In this document: in pieces, positions 51,411-62,000 of the stretch
How positions within the stretch are numbered: the first letter of the stretch is position 1
How the letters are laid out: each line of letters opens with the position of its first letter
NCBI RefSeq assembly: GCF_021018805.1
Contig: NC_086251.1
Location: forward strand, 44,896,767-44,960,766
Reading direction: 5' to 3'
Length of the DNA stretch: 64,000 nt
DNA from: Prinia subflava
Taxonomy: Eukaryota; Chordata; Aves; Passeriformes; Cisticolidae
Notes under the pieces: model-generated
Database searches by the model: none
What the model was told of the DNA's origin: nothing
Seen by the model: only the letters and a program-made list of their open reading frames with translations
Translations under genes and position numbers: made by a program

Positions 51411-52079
51411 TACGGCCGAGCAAATAGAAGGCACTGAGCAGCCAGGGGTGAGGGGGAAGCCAACCCCAAGGCATTTCGGTTCTCTTTTCTGTTTCCTCGA
51501 CACATGGCATTGATCAGCTCCCTCTCTTCCATCCCTCCTCAGCCCGTTTCTTAAAGTAACTCGCTGCAAAAGCTGTGCTGTGCGTTTTCTCTACTAATGT
51601 AGGACTTTGAGGCAAATTCTCTTCGCACACCCCCCGTCCTACCTTGACGGCTGTATCCTATTGCTCAAGTGCTCCTCGGTATTAAATACCCTTGTCTTTA
51701 AGTGGGCTTGCCAGGGCAAGGCAGTAGCCTACTAGGGAGCTGGACGGCGGGGGAAGGGTTACTCCGAAACAAGCGCAGACAGCCCGGCATGCACACACAC
51801 ACACTGTCATGTGCACACGCACTGATTGTGTACAGGAGAAAGAGGGGGGCTGGGGGGAGTGGGTGTTGTTACCGCTTTAGGGCAAAAGGCGGTTTCTCCA
51901 GAGGTTTTTAAGTCTTTATGACTGATGATGAAAATCAGACAGAATACGAGAGGAGGTCCGTCTGTTCCCTGAGGGTTGGAGATTCTTTTATTCTGTGTTG
52001 TATTTGTTGAATACTGGTACTGCGTATCTAAAAGTTCGCAAGGGAGGAAGGAGAGGAAAAAAAGGAGGTGGGGGAGGCG

Positions 52080-52510
52080 GGCTTGTCGGCGGCTGCACAT
52101 GAAATATCGCCATGTTGGTGGAGAGCACGGCTGTAATTATTGCTAGCGAGGGCATCTCCCAGAACTGCCGCTCGGGGAGTTTTTCAGCTCACTTCCCGGC
52201 TTCCCTTCCGATCCGCTCTGATACGCTCCGAGAGCCCCCGGAGCAGTCGTGCCGGGGCAGTCCCGCCGCCAAGGACGGCGATGCCCGCAGCTCCCTCCCC
52301 CGCAGCGCCGGCCCGGCGGGCTCGGGTGGAGGCAGGGCGGGCATCGGGGTCTGCCAGCCCGGACATCCCCCGGCAGCGCCGCCCGCTCGGTTCCCATTGC
52401 TGACAGAGGGGCAGGGGGCGAGTCCAAACGGGTGAAGCTCGCTAAATTGTCCTCAGCAACCTAGGGGTTAATAGCAGCCGAGGGGGACGGGGGTAACGGG
52501 GGGGACGGGG
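52080..52510. promoter_or_regulatory. CpG islet 4
   Basis: CpG-rich from about 52,080, ending in a G-rich stretch (52,480-52,515). CGCCATGTT at 52,108-52,116 matches, on the minus strand, the core of a YY1 site (AACATGGCG), and overlaps the ATG of a 107-codon plus-strand frame (52,112-52,435). The predicted peptide begins MLVESTAVIIASEG and then becomes Pro/Ala/Arg-rich; it is not recognised. Confidence 0.65.
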
Positions 52511-52989
52511 AGGGAAATAAGGAAAGAAGAAAAAGAGAAAATCTAGCCTGACTTTGCCTCTTGGAAAGCTTTAGGTTGCAGCCCTGCCTTCCAAGCATTC
52601 TTTAAACTAGAAATGTGGGAGGGACTCCAGGAGAGAGAGAGAGAGATGGCTATCAACTGAATTCATTACTGTAAACATCTCCCTGGGGTGTCAGGCAGGG
52701 AGGAAAAAAAGGCACGACTTACATTAGCAGGGAATAGTGAGATGTGAGGCATCATTACTGCTAAGCTCAGCCTGCAATCCCGGCTGGAGGCAGGCGCAGG
52801 ACTTGGAGAGAGCCAGACACGCTCACACATATACTCACATACATGTGTCCGATGCCTTCTCCGACTTACGAGGGTCCTGGGTCGCCGTGCCTGCTCCTCA
52901 TGTGATCCTTTCATCATTTCCAGAGGACAGCAAAAGACGAAAAAAAAAAAAAAAAAGCGACCAACCGAAAAAAAAAACCCAAAAGAAAC
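52511..52989. other. Spacer between CpG islets 4 and 5
   Basis: Moderate GC, few CpG. Holds a short (GA)n run at 52,631-52,646 and two A tracts near 52,940-52,977. No gene is recognised. If the islet 5 promoter is TATA-less and broad, part of this could belong to its proximal promoter or 5' untranslated exon. Confidence 0.5.
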
Positions 52990-53383
52990 CCCAAGAGCAA
53001 GCGTAGCCGCGGTTCCCTCTCGTTTATTTTTTTACCGGAGAAGGAGGAACGGCGGGGGCAAGAGAGAGCGAATCGAGGAGAGAAAGTGCGTTGGGCATGC
53101 CAGAGCCGCGGGCTGCGCGCCGGAGGAGGCGGTGGCGGAGCAGGGGGTAGGACGATGCCGCCGCCTCGCGAGGGCGGAGGAAGGCGCGGGAGGCGCGGGG
53201 GTCGCTCGGAGCGGCGGCGGCCGGCGGGGAACGGGCCCGCGGGGCCGGCCGGCAGCGGCGCCGGGCGGAGGGCGGCGGCGGCCACCACCCAGGAGCGGCG
53301 GCGGCAAAGTTTTGGTGTGGGGGGCCAGAGGCGCGGAGGGGGATTACGATCGGTGCCGGCGAGGGATTCCCAGACACCGCCAG

Positions 53384-53385
53384 GT
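53384..53385 (+). other. Candidate splice donor
   Basis: CCGCCAG|GTACAG: the exon side CAG and intron side GTACAG fit the vertebrate donor pattern moderately well. It would close a first exon lying in the densest part of CpG islet 5. Confidence 0.4.
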
Positions 53386-53851
53386 ACAGTTGGGATTTCA
53401 TTTCTCACTCCTTTCCTTTCTGGTAGTTCTAGCCGCGGGCGATCTAAAGGCGCGGTGCCCTTTGCCTTCTCCCAGATGGCAAAGTTGAGGAGCCGGGATC
53501 GGGCTGTGTCAGAAACACCGCCTTCGCTACGTTAGAGCCCCGCGTCTGCGGCGCCGGGCACACACAAGTGTGGATTTATGAATGGCCGGCGGCAAGTGCT
53601 AGCAGGGTCCCCGGGCTGCTCTGCGCCAGCCCGCGGCTCAGCAGCGGCACTCGGGGCTGGCAGCTGCAGCCGGGTCCCGGCTCCGCGGCCGCGTTTCGCT
53701 GCCGAGCCGGCAGGGTGCGGAGCCTGGCCCCCACCCGCGGGGAGGGCACGGCCGAGGATCCCCCCGCGGCGGGGGCACCGGCACAGCGCCCGTGGGAGCG
53801 GCACCGGCGGCTCTGTGTGGGAGGTGGTTCGGAGAAACGGGACCTTTAGAG

Positions 53852-53853
53852 GT
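53852..53853 (+). other. Candidate splice donor
   Basis: AGAG|GTGAGC is a near-consensus donor at the right part of CpG islet 5. It would allow a longer or alternative first exon. Confidence 0.4.
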
Positions 53854-53982
53854 GAGCCTTGCCTGGAAGAGGTGGTCGGCTTAGTTGGGCGCTGCCGAGT
53901 GTTCAGGAATCCACGGGGAGAGCCGGGAGCTGCGCCCGGCAGGAGGATCCATCAGATCCCAGCCTCCGGAGCGGGGCTGCCG

Positions 53983-53984
53983 GT
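53983..53984 (+). other. Candidate splice donor
   Basis: CTGCCG|GTGAGTGG has a consensus intron side (GTGAGT). It lies at the right edge of CpG islet 5, just before composition turns AT-rich. Confidence 0.4.
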
Positions 53985-54496
53985 GAGTGGGTGGGGGCGA
54001 GGTGAAGAGAATCCGATCAAGACTTCGGAATACAGAGGAGCGGCTCAGAGACCTGACGGGTTAGACGGGGATCTGACAAAATAGGAATAAATACTGCGGG
54101 GGGCTGGGTGCGTAGGGATGGTGTGTGAACAAAAAATAGCAGATGGCAGAAGGAAGTCAAGCAGCTGAAAAGACCTCTCTTGAATATGATATAAAACCCC
54201 ATAAAAGATAAATAAACAATCAGCAAAGTTAAGAGAATAGGATTCTCCACCTTCTTTTTAGAGTGGGGAGCAGTCAACAGGAGCTTTTAATTAATTTTAA
54301 TGGAGGAAATCTGTTTTAAGGCTTACAATAAGCTAATAAATCCAAGGCACAAATCCGTGTAAATTCCTGCACTGTGTGTGGAAGGTACTGATTGTATTTC
54401 TTCAGATACTGGATTTTGCAATGTAGCATTCAGCCAAATAGAAAGGAAGAGGTTCCTTACATGAGGAGCAGGAAAAGATACTAAAAGCAAGTCAGA

Positions 54497-54593
54497 CCTC
54501 TCCCTCTCTACCTCCCTCTCCCTCTCTACCTCCCTCTCCCTCTCTCATTCCTTCCCTCTCCCTTCTCTCTCTCTCTCTCTCTCTCTCCCTGAA
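54497..54593. repeat. CT-rich tandem tract
   Basis: Three copies of an 18-base unit like CTACCTCCCTCTCCCTCT are followed by (CT)n. The whole is almost pure pyrimidine on the plus strand for about 95 bases. It sits about 0.4 kb to the right of the last CpG islet. Confidence 0.85.
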
Positions 54594-56813
54594 AGTCCGG
54601 ATGTATGTTAAAGAGAGGTTTATTTACTGTAACTAACTTTACAGTGCTTGCAGGGAAATTAAACCAGTTCAGAGGTTGGGATTGATCAGTGCTTGGGTTT
54701 AATAAACCAAACTAACCATACAAAAACCCTCACAATTTTCCATGGAGTTAATTCCTTGCTTCATTTACTTACATGGTCTTTCTCCAAAGACAGACCTTTA
54801 TGTATTTGTAGTTTAAGACAAAGCTAATTAATTGATTTCAATATATGTATTTTTTGAAAGGTGAAAAGTTCATCCTAGCATTTTTTCAAAACTCTTAAAA
54901 GGTGCTGTACCTGTATCTCTATCCACCTCTGTTTCCTTTCTTCTTTGAAGGAGTCAATATATGCAATGTTATCACTGAGACATAAACTTGGCATAATGAA
55001 AAAGATCTAAACATTGCATAATAAGACATAACAGATGTGATTTTGAAGTTATTATTTCTATGTGACAAAAGTGATGTTAGAATGTTAGTGTTGATCTTGT
55101 TTCTGAAAATTATGTGAGGAGAGTTTTCAAGAGACTATTTCAATGGTTGTTCTGTGTCCTGATATGGTAGCGAGGCAGTTAAGAGGGGTCAGGCCTGCAG
55201 TACTGTAGGTAAAACAAGGCAGAGCACTGTGCAAATACAGTGTCTGTAAAACTACCTGTGACTAGAGCAGTCATCAGTGTTTTCCAAAGTCCAAGGCTTT
55301 AGCAAGAAGTGGTGCTGGAATGCACCCAGCTTTCTGAAGAGTCGCTTCTCACACACACGTACACCCTATATTTTGTGTGAGGTGATGTTATCTGTGTTTG
55401 GCTTGGGGAAGTCTGGATCTAATTTGAGCCACTGTTACAAGTCACATTTATATCCTGGCCTGCTGGAGAGTTTGATTTAGGATGCAGACATATCTCCTTT
55501 GCGCAACCCTACACCCTTCCAGTTGGAATCTGCATTACACGGGCTATGCTTTCCTTCAAGAATCAAGAATGTGCTTGCATTCAACTGCTTAAAATAGCAG
55601 TATCTAAAGTGTGGGATGTCATTAGGGCTGATTCCCTACCCTTCCCACTGCAAAGAAGGAGAAACAGTTTTACCAAGTGAAGAAAACAAAAAGGAGTTGA
55701 AACAAGTACAACTATCAGGCTTTTCCTGTACAGAACTTTCTATTTAAAGGACTAGAAAGAAGACACGCTTAAGATAATACTGTTTCCAGGAAGGTGAGAG
55801 CTTTATTTCTTAATCATTTCTGTTACCTCTTTAATCTCAAAATGAGTTCATTTTTGTCTAGGATACTTTCATGTAACTTTCAGGCTTTCACTAGGCAGAT
55901 TCAAATCCAGTCCATTAGTGACCTCTATCTGTGAGAAGGGTGTAGTCAATGGTGGTTTTTTCCCTTCACTGTAGTGGATTGGAAACACAGACTATAAATT
56001 GGTTTAGTCTTTTATACCTGCAAATCACCTAGTTTTTAACGTTTTCAGTCTTATATTCAGTGCAAACAATGTGATTTTCTAGTGTTTTAAGCAGGAAAAC
56101 AAAACCGAACTCCAGTTCCATACATGAAAGTGCTTTCAGTATGTTTCAGCTATTGCAGTGATAATATGATAAATATTTGCAAAAATCATCAATATAAGAA
56201 GTAACCAGGGCTACTGAACATCAGTACTAAAGGAATTGCATTTATATTGTCTGATGTTATAATACTTACTCTGAAGCAGGCTGAACCTGTGTGAAATTTT
56301 TTTGCCCCTCAGTGCTTACATAATTGAAACTTGAGAGAAACACTCAGATCAGATATACTGTGAGTAGAGTTTATAGTAGCAGGGTGTTTAAAAAAAGTAA
56401 AAAAAAAAAAAACCAAAGAAACCCCTCCAGTGCTGTCTATATTAGGAATACATGTCAGAGATCAAGGGAAAAGGGGTCTTTATAAAACAGATGGGCTCTT
56501 TTAGAGGATTATTAAACCCAGCTTTCCAATACTAATTTGCCTCTTGTTTATATCCACAACTTTATTCCATATTTTAGTTAGTGATTGTAAATGGCAGTTA
56601 AGGACTTGATCAGCAAAATCTTTGAGTAGATGAGTACCACTGTTTGACATTTCTCAGATTGTAGTTGATTACCTCAGTGCTTGGTAATGTGATGTTTTTA
56701 GGTGTTTCCTTCCCTCCCCCATGGGCAGTCTTCTTAGGAGTCTTTCTGAAAAGCTTTTTATTTATTTCCTCAAGAAACCAAAAGAATTGAAACTTGCCTC
56801 AGAGGTATAAAAT

Positions 56814-56983
56814 TTTTCTTTTCTTTTCTTTTCTTTTCTTTTCTTTTCTTTTCTTTTCTTTTCTTTTCTTTTCTTTTCTTTTCTTTTCTTTTCTTTTCTT
56901 TTCTTTTCTTTTCTTTTCTTTTCTTTTCTTTTCTTTTCTTTTCTTTTCTTTTCTTTTCTTTTCTTTTCTTTTCTTTTCTTTTC
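56814..56983. repeat. (TTTTC)n / (GAAAA)n microsatellite, 34 units
   Basis: TTTTC is repeated 34 times without interruption (170 bases) on the plus strand; the minus strand is (GAAAA)34. Open frames of Lys-Glu-Arg or Phe-Ser-Leu repeats are artefacts. Perfect purity suggests recent expansion. Confidence 0.98.
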
Positions 56984-58689
56984 TTTCTCTTATTTTAAAA
57001 AAGTAGAAAAGAAGAATATACAATTGTTGTTTTTTTAAAGAAGACTAATTTAACATACACTGAAGATATGAGCTTCAATTTCCCTACAGCAATGTGTAAC
57101 CCACACCTTTCAAGTAATTGACTTCTTTTTGACTTCTTTTCTTTTAAAGAAAAACAACCAAAAAGATCATCATTAAAATGATGGCATGTTTTATTCATTT
57201 ATTTTAAACAAACCCAAACCTTAATCCATTGATGATACTCAGGAAAGAAGTGTTTGAAATAAAGGCTCTACTCTGTTTAACAAATTACATTCTAATCGCA
57301 TCAAACAATATGCCCCAGGAATACTACATTTTAATATGATATTTTCAGCCACTGGTGAAAGGTGTTGGGACCTTCTTATATCTTTCCTTTTTTATTAATT
57401 GATGATTTTTCTGGTCAACAGGTAGTTTGTTTTTTTCTGTCTTTGATTCCCTCTTCTGATGTAGCCCCTTGAACTGTATCAAAATTAAATACTAGCAGCA
57501 ACTTAAGACAAATTCATCATGCTCTATTCAGCATGCCTGAAAACTTAATGATGCAGAACAAGGTCTGTAAAGTTTCCCCTCTTAAAAGAAATCTTGTGTT
57601 TCAACTCTGCCTAGAAACAGTCTTCTGTATATTTTACTGCAAGCTATGACTGCTTTATTTGGTGTGTTGTTTTTTTTTCATAAACCTTTTCTAGTTGAGT
57701 TTAGTGCAAGGATGTATTTAAAAAGGCATATGACACAGAATTATTTATCATCCAAAGCTACTGTCTTTGAAACTGCTTAAGTCCTTTCAGAAAAAAAACC
57801 CCTCTTTCGATATACAGGATCAGATCATTGCCAGATTTGGTCCTGCAAGGTGGTGGCTTTACTTTGGCCCCAGGTGAGAGGAGCCTTGCTTCCAACAAGC
57901 CCTGGTCAGTGTTTTGAAGGATCTGCCCCTTACTGAGCAGAATATTAGATGTCACAGATAATATTCTGGCCTGGCTTTTAAATCAACAGGCAACTTTCAT
58001 AACTCTTAAACACCACCTAACTATTCACAATATAAGTTATCATTGTAATTTTATGCAACAGTTGTGGATTAAAGACTGCAGTCAAAACATTTTGAGGAAA
58101 AAAGAGAAATTTTGAAAGGTAGTTCAGGCTGTATCAATCTGTAGATTACTGTGGTGGTCTGCACTGTGTTTTTGGAAATCCTGGCCCAGGCAGAGGCATA
58201 CTTTGAGCCACAGAATTCAGTACTTACTTCCTTTAATCATCATTTATTTTTAATATCTCACAATGAAAATGTTTGGATGAAGTGACAGAAGTTCTACTCT
58301 TTGGCCAAAGTTCTTTATCATGTCCAAGTTGTCATTGGTAATCTAATTATCTTAAAAATACCATATAGATACCAAGCTAATTCCCTCTAGATGACTAAAC
58401 CTAAAGTAATTCCAAATATTCTCTTCAGGCAAAATTTTCAAGACTTTTTAAATGTCTGAGATCTTGTGGGAGCATAAGAAGCAAAAGATTTTGAAACTCC
58501 ACATCTGATATATTAGTCATTTATTGTCATGTACATGTGTGTTAAGGAAAACCTGGGCAATTACTACTCACTCCTCTTGTAGTAAACACTGTGAACTGTA
58601 TGGGAGTGCTCCATGACCTCTTGAGAGCAGTGGAGGTGAGAGGTCTGAATGAAAAGCCTCATCAGCATCTCCTGAAGACAGAAGTCAGT

Positions 58690-59015
58690 GTGCTGCGGTG
58701 TTACTCCCAGTTCTCACTGGCAGCTTTTGTCGTTCCTGTACAAAACCAGCAGGTCAAACTAATCTAAAGAGTAGAGCTTTTTCTGCCAGTGCTTCCAGTG
58801 CTGCGCCACACAGCTGCACTAGCAGCTCATACCTGGCCAAGCTGTTCTGTAAGAGTTACCCAAGAGACATTGCCTTCAGAAGGGTTGTCTGCGTGGGGGT
58901 GCTCCAGCACCATGTCCTAGGAGTGCTGGGGGGCGTTGCTGGTGCTCATGCACAGTCTTCAATCTTCACAGAGGTGGCAGAGGATCCAAACATGGTCAAA
59001 CTACAGTCATAGGTT
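58690..59015 (+). other. GC-richer block with a 104-codon frame, unrecognised
   Basis: About 320 bases with higher GC than the flanks. The plus strand is open from 58698 to 59012; the translation is rich in Ser, Ala, Cys and Val with no domain I recognise. No clear splice sites frame it. It might be a processed gene remnant, a transposon piece or an exon of a noncoding RNA. Confidence 0.3.
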
Positions 59016-62000
59016 CATCAGCTGCAGACCTGTAGGTTCAGAGTACAAATATTTCTTTCTCTTAGGACTTCCTGTATGTTTTTCCTAAAGAGAAAAAGAT
59101 GACCTTTAAAATGTCATTGGAAACTAATGCAAAAAAATAATATTTTATATCAATATCATACTGACTGAACATGAGACTAAATATGCAGTTTTGAAAAAGA
59201 AATGTGGGTTATATATATGTACATGCATATATATATAGTTTTTCTTTGTGTTACAAATATAGGTGACTGTGACTGTCCAGTCATAGAGGTCTTCCTCGGA
59301 CCTTTCAAAGCATATATAATTAATATTAATTCAAAATTAATTTTCTTGGTGAGCTGCAAATCAAATTAAACAATAAGAAAAAAAGGTGTACTTTTCCTCC
59401 AGTGTGTTGGAAATATACTGAGTAAAAGCTGAGGTGCTCCCAAGAGGTATTGCTCCCAAGGTCAGTGGAAAGAGTGTGTAGCAACCTACCTGTGCTTATG
59501 AAATACAACTTCACAGCTGAAGAACTGCATTTTAAGTTACTGGACTTGATTCCAGACTCAATCCTTCTTTCTTTCACTGGCAAGTTAATTTCACAGACAC
59601 TCTTCTCATTATTAGGTATTACTCATGTGAGTAATGATTTGAATACCCCAAAGTGATGTCATTTAGCTGTAATTGAAGATGATACAACCCCAACAGCATG
59701 TCTCTGGTTATACTAATGTATATATGCTTTCAATAGTAGTTTCCTCAGGTATATAGAAGCTATGTAGATAAACGTAATTTGAGTTACTAGAATTGTGTCT
59801 TTATTAGGATTGTGGCAGTATGTTTGTCACAGGCACAGCATACATAGGTATACTTCTGTAAAAACTCTCTGTAGATGGGACATAGTGTGTGCATATCATT
59901 TAATCAATTAAGATTTTAGTAAGTGAGGGAGTTTTAGGGAGCCTGTTTCATCCCTTAAATGCTAACCGAAACCATGACAGGTGCCTCTAAATGAAGGAGT
60001 ATTTGTTAGCAGTACCTTGTAATTTCATTTGTGATCTAGGAAGTTTTTCCTAGGTGGTGCTTCTTATGTCATTGAGAGATTTGCATGCAACTAAATGTAC
60101 CCTATTTAACAGTCTTGTTTGTCTGGTTTCACTGGCCATCTCATTAGTTCATCTAGGTTTAACCTTATTCTTATCTTTTCCCACTTAGCTTTGGAGTTAG
60201 TCATAAATGCTCCAAGACTACACATTATTTCTTGAGCCGTATCATTGATAACTTGCTCTTAAATTTCATCAATTGTTATTAAAAACAAACAAACAAATAC
60301 AACCAACAAAACCCACAATATTTTGATACCTGAATTATCATGATCTTAGATCCAGTGATTGTAGGACTCCAATTAAATATATTACTGTTCTAGATGCGTA
60401 TTCCATCATGTTGTACAGATCCATTACTGTAAGTCCCCACATTGTTCATTGGAGAAGAGAAAGTGGAGGCAGAAAAGACAGGAAAGAATAACCAACAGCT
60501 CACACTTCTCTCATATGCTCATAACATTTTCTCTTAATTTAAACTTTTTCAGTATTTCACCATTTGATGCTTTGGACTATCCATTGAAAATTTATTTCCA
60601 AAACAAAATAGGTAAACTAGGCAAATTAAACATGCTGTTATCCAGCCTGATAATTTTTTCCTCCTTTAAAACAGATTTAATTGTCTAAGAACAAATTTCC
60701 TCACTTTGAATATGAGTATACAGTGAGGGACTGTTAAGATTTAACAGAACACGATCACATACTGGCAGTCATTCTCATCTGTATTGCTAAATCCTGTGTA
60801 TCAAATTGGTATATGCCTAACAGTGATTTTTGAAATAGCTCATTTTGGCCCTGTGCCATGCTGCTCGGTGAAGAGCTGCTTCTTGAACAGTTCAACAGTA
60901 AATTGTGGAATGCATTTTGCCAGTAGAAGTATTTTTTTTTTTTTTATTTTATTTGAGAAATTACTTTCACTGTTCAACAAAACTAATTTCAAAACCTTAC
61001 TGTTTATCAGTGGTGCAGCAGAATTACAGTCTTTACTCATAGAGAGAAGTGTCTACCACTGTGGCTTTGGAAATGCTTAGGAAAGAAAGAAGCATAATGG
61101 ACACCTCTCATTCTTTTAAGAATGTGCACTTTGAATGCCACAGACAGAGCCAAGTCCCTTATAATTGCCCAGAGATGCCTGAGCATCTGTGGCAGAGCAT
61201 CTGACAGTAATGTTGCTCTCGTTCCTTTATCCCTGTTGAGCCCTATAAAAATCTGCTTTATTCATGTGGTATTATGTATTTAAAATTATAAAAATGGAAA
61301 TAAATTCATGTGGGGACACACACAAAATATAGAAAAAAACAACAAAAAAGAAATTTTCAAGAGGAGTAGCAAAATATAATTTAACAAAATCTATTTCCTT
61401 CTGAAGCTTAGTTAGCATCTTCCTTTAGTATTATTTAAGTAGGTAGTGGGGCAGTGATACTGCAGAACTTTGAAATGTAAATTGTTATATGAGTTTTTCT
61501 AGTTTGTTTGGGTTTCTACTGTAGTGCCTCCTCTCCATAGTTAATACAGAACAGTTTTCCCAAGTATTACTTCATTCAATACAATCTTAAGAAAAACATT
61601 GAAATTTTATTTCATTTTAAATTCTGGACGAAGAGTTCTGTATCCCTTCTTGTGTGATAACCTAGAACCTTAGCTTTTAGTTATGTATAATTCCAGTAAA
61701 ATGCTGTCATTGAAAGCTAAAGAAAGAGTAAAAAAACAACCGAAACCCACTAAAACAAACCCAAAAGCAAAACCCTAAGAACATCCAAGCCCACAGTTCA
61801 GGAGCTGTGGAAATCTCAATGCTAACAAGATGGTTGTTTTCTGTTCCACACTGGATAATCTTATCTGTATCTATTTAACTTTATATGTAGTACCACATGC
61901 AGGTTTGTCTATTATCACAGAAGTCAAACACTCAGTTCTATTCTCAGATCAGCACAGTGTATCTTTATAAATCTGGAATAAATGAGATGTTAGAGTTGCT

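Larger units (their letters stand above)
52990..54110 (+). promoter_or_regulatory. CpG islet 5, probable promoter and 5' exon(s) of an unnamed gene
   Basis: This is the longest and densest CpG islet of the cluster, with GGC and GCG runs at 53,100-53,300. Three plus-strand splice donors lie in or at its edge: CCAG|GTACAG (53,383/53,384), AGAG|GTGAGC (53,851/53,852) and CCG|GTGAGTGG (53,982/53,983). This fits one or more first exons transcribed rightwards, followed by the AT-rich DNA that fills the rest of the window. No TATA box is evident. Open frames through the islet (53,086-53,535; 53,578-54,084) are rich in Gly, Arg, Ala and Pro with no recognised domain, so the exon is more likely untranslated. 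The gene is not recognised. Confidence 0.7.

Noticed and set aside
52914..53535. Overlapping frames of 90-164 codons on both strands in CpG islet 5
   Set aside because: GC-rich DNA lacks stop codons by composition. The translations are Ala/Pro/Arg/Gly-rich without domains and occur equally on both strands.
53578..54084. 168-codon plus-strand frame considered as a first coding exon
   Set aside because: It runs through two donor-like sites, but the peptide is low complexity and unrecognised; an untranslated exon is the safer reading.
56794..57023. Phe-Ser-Leu and Lys-Glu-Arg repeat frames
   Set aside because: They are translations of the TTTTC microsatellite.
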